Source: a bacterium UBA6115 (GTDB lineage Bacteria; Bacillota_A; Clostridia; Christensenellales; Aristaeellaceae). Taken from it: 18,074 bases of DNA. The stretch spans positions 1 to 18,074 of the forward strand of contig DIWD01000035.1 in NCBI GenBank assembly GCA_002428405.1. Reading direction: 5' to 3'. Under the pieces are notes generated by a model. The model did no database searches and was not told the origin of the DNA. It saw only the letters and a program-made list of their open reading frames with translations. Both the position numbers and the translations under genes were made by a program. Position 1 is the stretch's first letter. Each line of letters opens with the position of its first letter. Below are positions 7,533 to 15,515 of this stretch, piece by piece.

Positions 7533-7540
7533 ATACCAGC

Positions 7541-7571
7541 AAAACAGCCGCTTGAAAGGCCGGCTGTTTTT
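7541..7571 (+). terminator. Intrinsic terminator after the D-x-D-x-D-G protein gene
   Basis: The stem AACAGCCG / CGGCTGTT with an inner loop CTTGAAAGGC is followed by a T tract (TTTTTG). It starts 9 bases after the stop codon. Confidence 0.85.
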
Positions 7572-7873
7572 GTTTTCGGTAACCGGGATGAGCCTGACAG
7601 GAATCAAAATGGTACTGCTTGAGTCAAGCGGAGCATGTTGGTCTGGATGAACAAATCCGCGCACATTTCCTGCTCTGTTGGCTGGTCCTGTTACTGGCAT
7701 GCATTGTTGAAGTCAGGGTGTGCGACACCTGAAGAAACATCCGCAGGGGAACGGACCATCTGCAAGTCGATTTCTTCGAATCCAGTCACGGCAGTTTCAG
7801 CCAGACAAACACTCTCACGGCGGGGCAGAAGAAAATCCTCAATGCGCTAGAGGTGAGCAATCCCCCTTGGATA
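7572..7873. other. Intergenic stretch without a credible gene
   Basis: About 300 bases with only short open frames and no ribosome binding sites. One frame around 7660-7730 reads a leucine-rich hydrophobic run (HFLLCWLVLLLACIV) resembling a signal peptide but has no start signal and ends soon after, so it may be the trace of another exported-protein gene. Confidence 0.4.
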
Positions 7874-7903
7874 CTGACACGCTCACTGACAAACGAATAC
7901 AAT
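7874..7903 (+). promoter_or_regulatory. Candidate promoter of the FxLYD-like protein gene
   Basis: CTGACA (7874-7879) and TACAAT (7898-7903) are separated by 18 bases, 55 bases before the ATG at 7959. Confidence 0.5.
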
Positions 7904-7958
7904 CGACAAACAAACCCTACTGACGACTATTATGAATAGATGCATGAAAGGAGGCTAC

Positions 7959-8681
7959 ATGAAACGTTTTCTTGGGATCATAACCTTTCTGACACTGCTG
8001 TTTGGCCTGGTGCTAACTTTTCCTACCCTAGCCGAGGGCAAACTAGCCCTCCGGGAGGAAAAACTGATCTACTATGATGACTTTGACAGGATAACACACT
8101 TCAAGTACTCGGCGATCGTCAAGAACACAGGCAAAGATACGACAACGATGCTGGAAAGTTCTTTCAGGCTGCTGGCAAAAGGGGGTGAAATCCTGTTTGA
8201 AACAAGCGGTCATCTGGACATGTACCCCCAGGCGCTTCATCCAGGGGAAACAGGCGTCATCTCACTTGACGGAACCCTGCCAGAAGGCAAAACGAAGAAA
8301 AACGTCACAGGCCACAAACTGCAGCTAAATTGGGCAGACGAAGCCTTTCCCGTCATTAGCCGCTTTCCGGCCACAGCGGAATATGTCGTTATAAATGAGG
8401 ATGACGCGGATATGCTGCTGGCAGGGATCCTTGCGGAAGTGACCAACAACACCGGCAGCACGGTCTTTGACCTGCGCTACACAGCTATCTTGAGGGATCA
8501 GAAGGGAAAGCTGCTGACCACGCTTTATGACGATGTGCTTGATGTGGGCGTCCCGGCCGGCGGAAAGCTGTTGATGCGCAACTATATCGACCATTATCTG
8601 GAAGCCTATATGCGTGAAAACAACATGACGCCAAGCATCGTTGAGGTCATTGCCTTCACGCAGATGTACGACGATTATTAA
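7959..8681 (+). CDS. Secreted protein with two FxLYD/Ig-like repeats
   Basis: The 240-residue protein starts at ATG 7959, fixed by AAAGGAGG at 7947-7954; an upstream in-frame ATG (7932) precedes that site. The signal peptide is MKRFLGIITFLTLLFGLVLT, cut near TLAEG. The mature part is two beta-sandwich-like repeats of the FxLYD type: one around FKYSAIVKNTGKDTTTMLESSFRL and one around LAGILAEVTNNTGSTVFDLR, each continuing with a hydrophilic turn and a PGET/PAGG-type segment. This pattern (N-T-G in a turn, then alternating hydrophobics) is typical of extracellular or lipoprotein modules of unknown binding role. No lipobox cysteine is present. The C-terminal domains of the island's C11 peptidase show a similar beta-rich pattern. 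Confidence 0.75.
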   Translation: MKRFLGIITFLTLLFGLVLTFPTLAEGKLALREEKLIYYDDFDRITHFKYSAIVKNTGKDTTTMLESSFRLLAKGGEILFETSGHLDMYPQALHPGETGVISLDGTLPEGKTKKNVTGHKLQLNWADEAFPVISRFPATAEYVVINEDDADMLLAGILAEVTNNTGSTVFDLRYTAILRDQKGKLLTTLYDDVLDVGVPAGGKLLMRNYIDHYLEAYMRENNMTPSIVEVIAFTQMYDDY

Positions 8682-8720
8682 CAAGGGAAGGATACCAACT
8701 GCCTACTTCTGCACTAGCTT

Positions 8721-8928
8721 TTAGCTTGCCACGGGATAACGGGCGCCTTTGACCTCGATTATCTCCAAGCGTACGCGGATATCTGCCAGCTCTTCGGAGG
8801 TGAAGCGGATGTCGGCGGCGCCAATGTTGTCCCGGATGTGCTCTACTTTCTTGGTGCCGGGGATAGGTACGATGAAGGGTTTTTGCGCTAGAAGCCAATG
8901 CCCAGCTCCTTCAGCACGTCGAGTAGGC
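8721..8928 (-). pseudogene. Aldo/keto reductase fragment with internal deletion
   Basis: The minus strand carries two pieces of one aldo/keto reductase. The first (8891-8928, LLDVLKELGIGF) matches the middle of the barrel, before the usual VPFSPLG stretch. The second (about 8721-8890, LLAQKPFIVPIPGTKKVEHI, then IGAADIRFTSEELADI, ending GARYPVAS and TAA) is the NADPH-binding C-terminus. The two are in different frames and lack about 60-70 residues between them. The 5' part of the gene is absent: homology stops at about 8930, exactly where the plus-strand propeller gene begins. It cannot make an active enzyme. Confidence 0.85.
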
Positions 8929-9000
8929 TCAATTATTACCGGGAAAAATGCGGGTAGGGATGAATCTTTGCTTGTCATAGTGAGCGAAGAGGGGGAAGTC

Positions 9001-9885
9001 ATGCAGGCCGTCATGTTTCCCAACAAAACAGACTGGCTGATCTACCACGCGGGCAGCTATTACGCTATTGGGACAATGTATCTGGATGTTCCTGACAGTG
9101 AGGTAGCATTGGCTGCGACACAGGGGATGCTGACAAGGCTGGATGGCGGGGGCAGCACGTTGTGGTCCAGTGCGTATACGAACGACTCCTATTCCGGCAT
9201 GACGTTCAGTAAAGGCGTGATGGCCGCTGATTCGCTCATTCTCATTGGAGATGGGTATGACACCGGGGCGAATTCCGTAGCCGGACTTATCCACCGTACG
9301 GACTTGAACGGTCAGGTCATGTGGACCACAGAAGTCGCGCTTGGAAGTGATACCATCATCAGCGATATTTGCTTATCCCCTTCAGGCCTGATAACTGGAA
9401 GTTTTGCAGACATCCGGTATGATGAGAAGCAAGGTTTCCTGGTGGGGCGTAAAGGCAGTGTGTTCTGCCTTGATATGGACGGCAGGCTACTGTGGGAATT
9501 TGCGCTGGACGATACGCTGATGGCCGATTACATTGTGCCCGTTGCGGGTGGTGTTCTCTTGGGCAACCGTAGTATGGACCTGGAATACGACCCATTGCAA
9601 GGCGAAGGCTGGCTTTTGCTGATGGACGAGGCGGGAAACGTGAAGGCGACTGACAGCGTGCCTGACATCAGCAGCGGAAAACTTGAGCTGATGGGCTTGA
9701 AAACGGACATATCAGGCGAACCCTTGCTGTACGGCGAACTGCTGGACGAGCCGGGTTCCGCGAGCCTGACCTTCCTGGCCTGGCAGGATTTACCGGCAAT
9801 CGAAAGACCGGAGTACGTGTCCGCGGCGGCATTCGAGATTGAGGACAAGATATTTGTGACAGCGCCGTGTTTAATGGCTCAATAA
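9001..9885 (+). CDS. Beta-propeller-like protein, 5'-truncated
   Basis: It contains repeated blades of about 40-50 residues with a turn of the type D-x-x-G followed by a hydrophobic strand: MLTRLDGGGSTLWSS, GLIHRTDLNGQVMWTTEV, GSVFCLDMDGRLLWEFAL, WLLLMDEAGNVKATDS. This resembles PQQ-like or quinoprotein-type propellers. The reading frame is open upstream to about 8931 and already shows a blade (LLVIVSEEGEVMQAVMF), but no signal peptide remains; the frame runs into the aldo/keto reductase relic. GAGGGGG lies 6 bases before ATG 9001, so a shortened protein of 294 residues could still be made. Related proteins are exported; without its leader this one would stay inside the cell or be non-functional. 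Confidence 0.6.
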   Translation: MQAVMFPNKTDWLIYHAGSYYAIGTMYLDVPDSEVALAATQGMLTRLDGGGSTLWSSAYTNDSYSGMTFSKGVMAADSLILIGDGYDTGANSVAGLIHRTDLNGQVMWTTEVALGSDTIISDICLSPSGLITGSFADIRYDEKQGFLVGRKGSVFCLDMDGRLLWEFALDDTLMADYIVPVAGGVLLGNRSMDLEYDPLQGEGWLLLMDEAGNVKATDSVPDISSGKLELMGLKTDISGEPLLYGELLDEPGSASLTFLAWQDLPAIERPEYVSAAAFEIEDKIFVTAPCLMAQ

Positions 9886-10051
9886 GTGTGTAGAATCACA
9901 AAATAAAGAACTACCATCGTTGTGTCCGCTTCACACCTCCGAGCGGATCCCTTCCTTGATTTATTGGGGCTTTTTCGGTCCAAACGGCCATGCCCGATTC
10001 GACCGCATCTCTCGACAGCCGCAAAACGCCGGAACCAATGAGGAACTGTAT

Positions 10052-13000
10052 ATGAAGAGAAAATATTTGTCCTATTTACTAGCCTTCATCGGCGTCGCCA
10101 TGCTTTCCTTACAGGGGGTGAAAGCGGAGCCGGTCCGGCAGGGATTTGAAACCCAGACTATCATGGTGTACATCATCGGCGCAGACCTTGAGTCCGAAGG
10201 CGGCATGGCGACCGCCGACATCCTAGAGATGCTGAAGGCAAAACCTGACAAGCAGCGCCTGAACGTGCTGGTGATGACGGGCGGCACCAAGCAGTGGAAG
10301 GCACGGACGATCCCCACGGACAAACTCAGTGTGTTCAAGATCGAGGGAGTGAACCCCAAGCTTCTCCATCAGTGGGAACGAGGGAGCATGGGCGAAAGCG
10401 CGTCGCTGACGCAGTTTTTGGACTATGGCGTGACCACCTATCAGGCGGATTCATATGGTCTGATCCTCTGGGACCATGGCGGCGGTCCGTTGGTTGGCTT
10501 TGGCATGGATACCGCGTACAACAATGACGGCCTGACCTTGCTTGAACTGCGTTCCGCACTGCAGGCAAGCAGCTTTGGCAAGGGCATGCGGCTGGAATGG
10601 CTGGCTTTTGACGCTTGCCTGATGGCCTCGCTGGAGGTCGCGTCCCTGCTGGCTGAGTTTGCAGACCACATGATCGCCTCTGAGGAAGCCCTGCCAGGCA
10701 GAGGGTTTGACTACACGTTCCTGTCGGACCTGGCCGGTACCGGGTTGACCGGGCCTGAAGTCGCACGGCCCATCATCGACCGTACCTATGCGTTCTACAA
10801 GGCGTATGCCGCAAAAAGTCCGGATAACCTTTACCCCGTGACCCTTTCGTTGATGGACCTCAACAAAGTGCGCCCTGTGCAGCAAAAGCTGGATCTGATG
10901 TTCACCAGCCTGGACAAGGGGCTTCAGGCGGGGATCTACTCAGATATCGCCCGCAACAGGGACAAGACAAAGGATTACGGCCGCAGCACGACGACAAATG
11001 ACTACGACCTAATCGACCTGGCCGACCTGAGCGACAACATGGCATCGCTCTATCCCGCGCAGGCTGATGAACTGAGGGCTGCCATCGGGGATATGGTGCT
11101 CTACAACAAATCCAATGCGCCCCGCACAAACGGCCTGTCCATTTATTTCCCCCTGCGCAACAAGCAGATGTTTTCAAAAGGGTGGGGAAAGCTGTATCAG
11201 GAGTTTGACATTGCCCCTGCCTACAGGCTCTTCATAGAGAAATTCGGGAACATCCTCCTGGCAGACAGCTTGAGCAAGTGGACAGGTGAAGACGCACCCG
11301 CCGTCTCTTTTGACGAAGTGACAGGCGAGTATTTCATCCAGCTGACCGCAGACCAGGTCAAGAACTATGAGCGTGGCGAATATTATATCCTGGCGCAGCT
11401 TGAAGGTGAGGAATTCCTGCTCAACTACATGTCAAGCGACGTCACGCTGGACGCGCAAAACCGCCTGAAGGCCAACTTCAACGGCAAGACCATGTTCCTA
11501 GAGGATCCTACCCTGCAAAACAGTGTGATTCCCTACATGGCGGAAAAAGAGAATATCCAGCAGATCGCACGCTATCAGATCCCCATCGTCGCTGCCCGGA
11601 CGAACAGCACGGGTCAGCTTGAGTCGATGCGCGCGCAGTTGCTGGCGGAAATCAACAAGGAAACCCAGGAAGCCCGTATCGTTGGTGCGATACGCGACGA
11701 CGAAAGCGTTAGCCTCTTGGGCAAACGCGACCTGGAGCTGTCCGAATGGGACAACATCTACCTTGTTTACAACAGTTCCTACCTCACCCGGGACGATCAG
11801 GGCAACATCCTGCCGCTGGGCGACTGGGCTTCCATCGACTTTCCCCGGGTGATCTCCTACGACCTGAAAAATGGGCTGAACGTCCGCTACGGCGCCCTTC
11901 GGGCGGATATGTACGACTTCTACGTCCTGATCTCCATCGTCGATACCCAGGGACATGCCTCCTCCTCGCAGCTCATGCCCCTGAAGTCCGGTGCTGTCCC
12001 TGTCGGTGACCTGCCGCCCGTGAAGAGACCGCAGGCAAAGGTCCTTGAGTATCCGGTAAGCGGCAATCAGCCTTTACTGCTGACGCAGCAGCAGGGCATC
12101 AAGGTCACGCTGGCTGGCATCGAGCAGATCCTCGATAACCCCCAGCACCCTGGCGCCTCCGCGACCCTGACGCTGAATTTCCTGCTTGAAAACGAGCTGG
12201 ACGAAGAGGAAGGCATCGAAGTGGACTGGGCAGCGGTAAACGGCATCATGATCAACGCGTCGAGCTATGCCACGATTCCCGCCCGCGGCAGCGCGATCAT
12301 GACGCTGAACTTTCCCCTTGACGGGTCACCCATCGGCTCAAGCCTACATGAGTCGGGGATCACGCGGGCTGAGGACATCCGTTTCCGCTTTGAGCTCAAC
12401 CGCAATCAGGTCAACTACTTCAATAGAATCTTCACGCAGGAGATTCAGCTCCTGACAGGCATCGATCTGCTCACGAAGGACAAACCGGTGCCGCAGATCA
12501 ATGAGGGATCCGGGCTGCTGGCGCAGGAAGGCGGCGTCAAGATCGAACAGCTGGCGGACCCATTGCTCGAAAATGATGCCCTGTATGTGCCGCTGAAGAT
12601 CACCAACACTTCCGACATCTATGACACTGTGCGCCTTTACCAAAGCTCCGTCAACAGCATCATGGCCCCGATAACAATGGACAATGATGTCCCGCCGGGC
12701 ACAGTGCTCTACACTTGCGCGCACATCGCCGCCAAGCGGACGGTCCTGCCGCCTGATCTGGCGCAATACCAATACATGTATGACGGCCTTGACAATCTTG
12801 AGGCGCTGGAGATCGATCAGGTCAAAGAAATGACCCTGCGCTTCGCCCTTGAACTCAACACCGGGGGAGACCGGCTTGCCGGAGGTGTCATCATGTATCT
12901 GATGCAGCCTGTCAGCATCCTTGTGCCGGGCATGGACAGCTTTGTTCAGCCGCTGGACACCGTTGGTGACGAACTGTTCAACCTTCAGGGCATCCGGATT

Positions 13001-13303
13001 GTCCGCCTGAAAAGCGACCCAGCCGGCAAGAAAATCTACATCCAAAACAGCAGCCCGTATGCCATCCACGTCTCTACCTTTGGCTATGTGAAGGCGGACG
13101 GGGAAGACTATGCCGGAAACACGCCCATCAATGCCACAGTCTCACCCGGCAAATCATCCTACGTCAAGCTGTTTGACTTCCTACCCGGCATTGAACCCCA
13201 GGCCAGCGAACTTACTTTCTACATCGACATCATCAACCTGGACAACAACACGCTGCTGGCGCAGTCCGACAAGGTTACCCTCCGCTTCCCCATGAGCGAA
13301 TAA
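10052..13303 (+). CDS. Secreted clostripain-family (C11) cysteine peptidase with long C-terminal beta domains
   Basis: A 1083-residue exported cysteine peptidase. The start is ATG 10052 (AGGAA before it, signal peptide MKRKYLSYLLAFIGVAMLSL cut near VKA); upstream in-frame codons are non-coding. The catalytic domain spans about residues 35-440: TIMVYIIGADLESEGG, then LILWDHGGG with His142, and LAFDACLMASLEVA with Cys189, the His/Cys pair of clan CD peptidase family C11. These enzymes usually cut after Arg or Lys. Residues about 450-1083 are beta-rich and contain Ig/FxLYD-like segments (VPLKITNTSDIYDTVRLYQS and others), probably for binding cell walls, substrates or partners. No sortase motif, transmembrane anchor or SLH domain is seen at the C-terminus, so it is probably released. 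The next gene follows after 35 bases and is probably co-transcribed. I found no clear promoter in 9886-10051. Confidence 0.88.
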   Translation: MKRKYLSYLLAFIGVAMLSLQGVKAEPVRQGFETQTIMVYIIGADLESEGGMATADILEMLKAKPDKQRLNVLVMTGGTKQWKARTIPTDKLSVFKIEGVNPKLLHQWERGSMGESASLTQFLDYGVTTYQADSYGLILWDHGGGPLVGFGMDTAYNNDGLTLLELRSALQASSFGKGMRLEWLAFDACLMASLEVASLLAEFADHMIASEEALPGRGFDYTFLSDLAGTGLTGPEVARPIIDRTYAFYKAYAAKSPDNLYPVTLSLMDLNKVRPVQQKLDLMFTSLDKGLQAGIYSDIARNRDKTKDYGRSTTTNDYDLIDLADLSDNMASLYPAQADELRAAIGDMVLYNKSNAPRTNGLSIYFPLRNKQMFSKGWGKLYQEFDIAPAYRLFIEKFGNILLADSLSKWTGEDAPAVSFDEVTGEYFIQLTADQVKNYERGEYYILAQLEGEEFLLNYMSSDVTLDAQNRLKANFNGKTMFLEDPTLQNSVIPYMAEKENIQQIARYQIPIVAARTNSTGQLESMRAQLLAEINKETQEARIVGAIRDDESVSLLGKRDLELSEWDNIYLVYNSSYLTRDDQGNILPLGDWASIDFPRVISYDLKNGLNVRYGALRADMYDFYVLISIVDTQGHASSSQLMPLKSGAVPVGDLPPVKRPQAKVLEYPVSGNQPLLLTQQQGIKVTLAGIEQILDNPQHPGASATLTLNFLLENELDEEEGIEVDWAAVNGIMINASSYATIPARGSAIMTLNFPLDGSPIGSSLHESGITRAEDIRFRFELNRNQVNYFNRIFTQEIQLLTGIDLLTKDKPVPQINEGSGLLAQEGGVKIEQLADPLLENDALYVPLKITNTSDIYDTVRLYQSSVNSIMAPITMDNDVPPGTVLYTCAHIAAKRTVLPPDLAQYQYMYDGLDNLEALEIDQVKEMTLRFALELNTGGDRLAGGVIMYLMQPVSILVPGMDSFVQPLDTVGDELFNLQGIRIVRLKSDPAGKKIYIQNSSPYAIHVSTFGYVKADGEDYAGNTPINATVSPGKSSYVKLFDFLPGIEPQASELTFYIDIINLDNNTLLAQSDKVTLRFPMSE

Positions 13304-13338
13304 GCCCTATCACATAATTATAGAAAAGGAGAAACAAA

Positions 13339-14004
13339 ATGAAAAAACTGTTCCCGCTTTTGCTGGCCATGGTACTGGTCTTCAACCTGACAAGCGTCTC
13401 CGCCGCGAACACGGCACCACTACCCGGTTCCCAACCCGCCGGCCTCAGCGTCAGGATACCCGCTGAGGTGAAGAAGGACCTCGCCGATTCGCGCGCGTCA
13501 TTCCCCAAGCCCAATGACACGGTTGCCATCAAGGACGGTGTCATCACCATCACCTCAAACAACGTCACAGTGGAATTCCAGGTACCCTTTGGCTGGATCG
13601 GCCTCACCCAGGATATCACAAAGCAGATGACCGACTACGCCATGATGACGGATCCGCTGGCTGTCCTCAACTCCCTGATCAACAACAATCTCAGCATTCT
13701 GGCGGTGGAGCCCCAGACCAACGCGCTCATGTTCGCCTTCTTTGTCGCGGACAACCTCAGCATACTGTTCAATGACCTGCAGAGCCAGGAAATGCTGGAT
13801 ATCGCGCTTACGACCTACGCGGGAACCGCGGTTGTCGCCGGCGATAGGAATTACGTCAGCGTCATAGAAGACGGCACCCTGATCTTCTTCACCTTCTACA
13901 ACGGTGTTCGCGTTGGGTTCCAGCTGATCCTGGCGGGCGCTGAGCCAACGTCTGATGAGATTGAGATCCTGACAGCCTTCGTTGAACCGACCAAGTACAT
14001 TTAG
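13339..14004 (+). CDS. Small secreted protein downstream of the C11 peptidase, unknown function
   Basis: A 221-residue protein with a clean signal peptide (MKKLFPLLLAMVLVFNLTSV, cut at SA/AN) and a Pro/Ser-rich start of the mature chain. The body, from about residue 55, is a compact alpha/beta domain (VAIKDGVITITSNNVTVEF, GWIGLTQDITKQMTDYA, GTLIFFTFYNGVRVGFQLIL). I do not recognise the family. AAAAGGAGA lies 6 bases before ATG 13339, and the gap to the peptidase gene is only 35 bases with no terminator, so the two form an operon. A secreted partner, substrate or inhibitor of the peptidase is a reasonable guess from position only. Confidence 0.7.
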   Translation: MKKLFPLLLAMVLVFNLTSVSAANTAPLPGSQPAGLSVRIPAEVKKDLADSRASFPKPNDTVAIKDGVITITSNNVTVEFQVPFGWIGLTQDITKQMTDYAMMTDPLAVLNSLINNNLSILAVEPQTNALMFAFFVADNLSILFNDLQSQEMLDIALTTYAGTAVVAGDRNYVSVIEDGTLIFFTFYNGVRVGFQLILAGAEPTSDEIEILTAFVEPTKYI

Positions 14005-14085
14005 CGCTTCGATGAACAGGCATATAACCTGAATGGCCAAAACATTTGACCTGTCAAAGACCACCTACGAATTTTGCTCAATCAG

Positions 14086-14388
14086 CTAATCGCTTGTAGA
14101 GAGCTTATATGGAATTTTGTTATCCTCTGCATATTTCTGTGAACAGGAACCTTTGTTGATTACTAGAAACAGATTAGGGCACTCCGCGAATGCGTCCTCC
14201 CCGATACTGGTCACGCTGTCTGAAATCTATGTGTTAGTCAGGTAGCCACTGAAGTAAAACGCGCGTTCTCCGATGGTTGTCACGCTGTCTGGAATCGATA
14301 TGATAGTCAGGCTGTCACAGAAGCTAAACGCACTTTCTCCGATGGTTGTCACGCTGTCTGGAATCAAGATGTTAGTTAGCAAATAGCA
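14086..14388 (-). pseudogene. C-terminal relic of a BspA-type leucine-rich-repeat protein
   Basis: On the minus strand the sequence reads three LRR_5/BspA repeats with the signature IPDSVTTIGESAFSFC, IPDSVTTIGERAFYFS and ISDSVTSIGEDAFAEC. The typical closing segment follows (INKGSCSQKYAEDNKIPYKL) and the frame ends at TAG 14086-14088. An in-frame TAG at 14227-14229 interrupts the repeats, and no N-terminal part is present: upstream of 14388 the sequence no longer fits the repeat. BspA-like proteins are large exported surface proteins that bind host or matrix ligands. It lies convergent to the C11 operon. Confidence 0.85.
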
Positions 14389-14614
14389 GCACTGTTCACG
14401 ACCCATATTCCTCTGTTCAGAATTCGCCTTTGTCGTGTCCGATTTGTACCCCCTCCGTGTCCAGTTTTATCTTTCAAGTTCATAGTTATTAAGTTGTCAA
14501 TAAGTTGTCAGTAGAAAAAGCTCGCCTGAATGTGGCGGGCTTTTCAATCTTGGTCATATCTAGACAGGAAAATGTGCAGAATACTATGTAACTTTCCCGC
14601 TGTTTTGGTGCATT
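14389..14614. other. Intergenic stretch between the LRR relic and the integrase
   Basis: No gene is seen. It holds two copies of AAGTTGTCA (14491-14499 and 14502-14510) and a terminator-like hairpin. The missing N-terminal part of the integrase should lie here but no related reading frame remains. Confidence 0.45.
14515..14545. terminator. Bidirectional terminator-like hairpin upstream of the integrase
   Basis: The stem AAAAGCTCGCC / GGCGGGCTTTT (11 bp, one wobble) with a 7-base loop has A and T tracts on both sides, so it could stop transcription in either direction. Confidence 0.7.
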
Positions 14615-15415
14615 TTGTATGGTTTAGCTCCATGCTTTACTTGGTCCGCCAGCATCAGGAAGCACATCGCGTCACTACAGGGAGCCGTCAAGCAGGCGGT
14701 TGAGAACGGCCTGCTCATGAGGAATGTAGTCGAGAATGTCAAGCTGCCCAAGCTTGAAGGGAAGGAGATTGCTTACCTCACGCCAGATGAGCAGCACACG
14801 CTGCTGGCGGCCCTGCCGGATAACACCCAAGGCAGGGCGATCCGCTTCATCCTGGGCTCAGGCCTGCGGGCTTCCGAACTCTGCGGCCTGCGCTGGTCTG
14901 ACATTGATGAGGATTCCTTCACCATTCGCAAGGGTGCACAGTATGTGAAGGAGGCTTCTGGCAAGACGCAGAAGTTGGTCCTCGCTCCACCTAAGACGAG
15001 GGCAGGTAAGCGGACCATCCCACTCACCAGTGTCATGTTGGAGCTTCTTGATCAGCAAAGAAAAGCTCAGATTGCCGCTCGTCTGGCTGCAGGGATTGAA
15101 TGGCAGGGAGGCACACCAGGGGAAAAGAACACGCCAGTATTTGCCACTGAAGTCGGGACGGTATATGATCGGACCAACCTTGACCGGACGCTGAGGATCT
15201 GCTTGAAGAAAGCAGGACTCCCCAGCAGAGGTCTCCACGCGCTGCGGCATACCTTTGCCACCAACTGGGTCCGATCCGGCGCAGACCTGCGAACCCTCGC
15301 GGAGATTATCGGGCACACCAATGTTGCCTTCACGATGCAGCAGTATGTGCACTCCGATATGACCACCAAAAGGGCAGGCATGCTGGCTGTTGAGCAAGGG
15401 CAAAAACAGGCATAA
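14615..15415 (+). pseudogene. Tyrosine recombinase (phage/ICE-type integrase), N-terminally truncated
   Basis: The catalytic domain is complete: Arg in GSGLRASELCGL, the H-x-x-R box in GLHALRHTFATNW, His in IIGHTNVAF and the nucleophile Tyr in MQQYVH. Before it lies the second half of the core-binding domain (SIRKHIASLQGAVKQAVENG). The arm-binding domain and the first part of the core-binding domain, about 110 residues in Tn916-type integrases, are missing. Family resemblance begins at about 14645 and only a TTG start without a ribosome binding site is available. The gene ends 100 bases from the tRNA-Thr attachment site, as expected for the recombinase that inserted this island. Without the arm-binding domain, regulated excision is unlikely. 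Confidence 0.85.
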
Positions 15416-15423
15416 AAATGCTG

Positions 15424-15446
15424 GTAAGGGTAAAAGTAAGGGTCAA
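15424..15446 (+). repeat. Right candidate integrase arm site (two GTAAGGGT units)
   Basis: Two GTAAGGGT units separated by three A's lie 9 bases after the integrase stop and about 70 bases inside the right attachment repeat. They match the pair at 5338-5360 except for one base in each unit. The paired position at both ends fits arm-type binding sites of the integrase. Confidence 0.5.
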
Positions 15447-15473
15447 TCAGAGAAAAGCGAAATAAATGATTAA

Positions 15474-15512
15474 AGAAAAACCCTCGATAAACTCAGTGTT
15501 ATCAAGGGGTTT
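15474..15512 (-). terminator. Terminator of tRNA-Thr, supplied by the island
   Basis: On the minus strand, just after the tRNA CCA, CCTTGATAA pairs with TTATCGAGG (one wobble) and is followed by GTTTTTCTTT. It lies on the island side of the attachment repeat, so it came with the island and replaces the original one at 5162-5185. Confidence 0.75.
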
Positions 15513-15515
15513 GAG

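Noticed and set aside
7635..7923. Two overlapping short open frames between the 220- and 240-residue protein genes
   Set aside because: No ribosome binding site, odd amino-acid composition and no family resemblance; the start and promoter of the next gene lie just after them.
9924..9950. Hairpin TCCGCT/AGCGGA before the C11 peptidase gene
   Set aside because: A 6-bp stem with no T tract and no clear promoter or riboswitch context is too weak to call.
14161..14400. Repeated blocks of about 69 bases, at first sight a tandem repeat or CRISPR-like array
   Set aside because: Minus-strand translation gives regular 23-residue BspA leucine-rich repeats, so the repeats are protein-coding in origin; spacers are not present.
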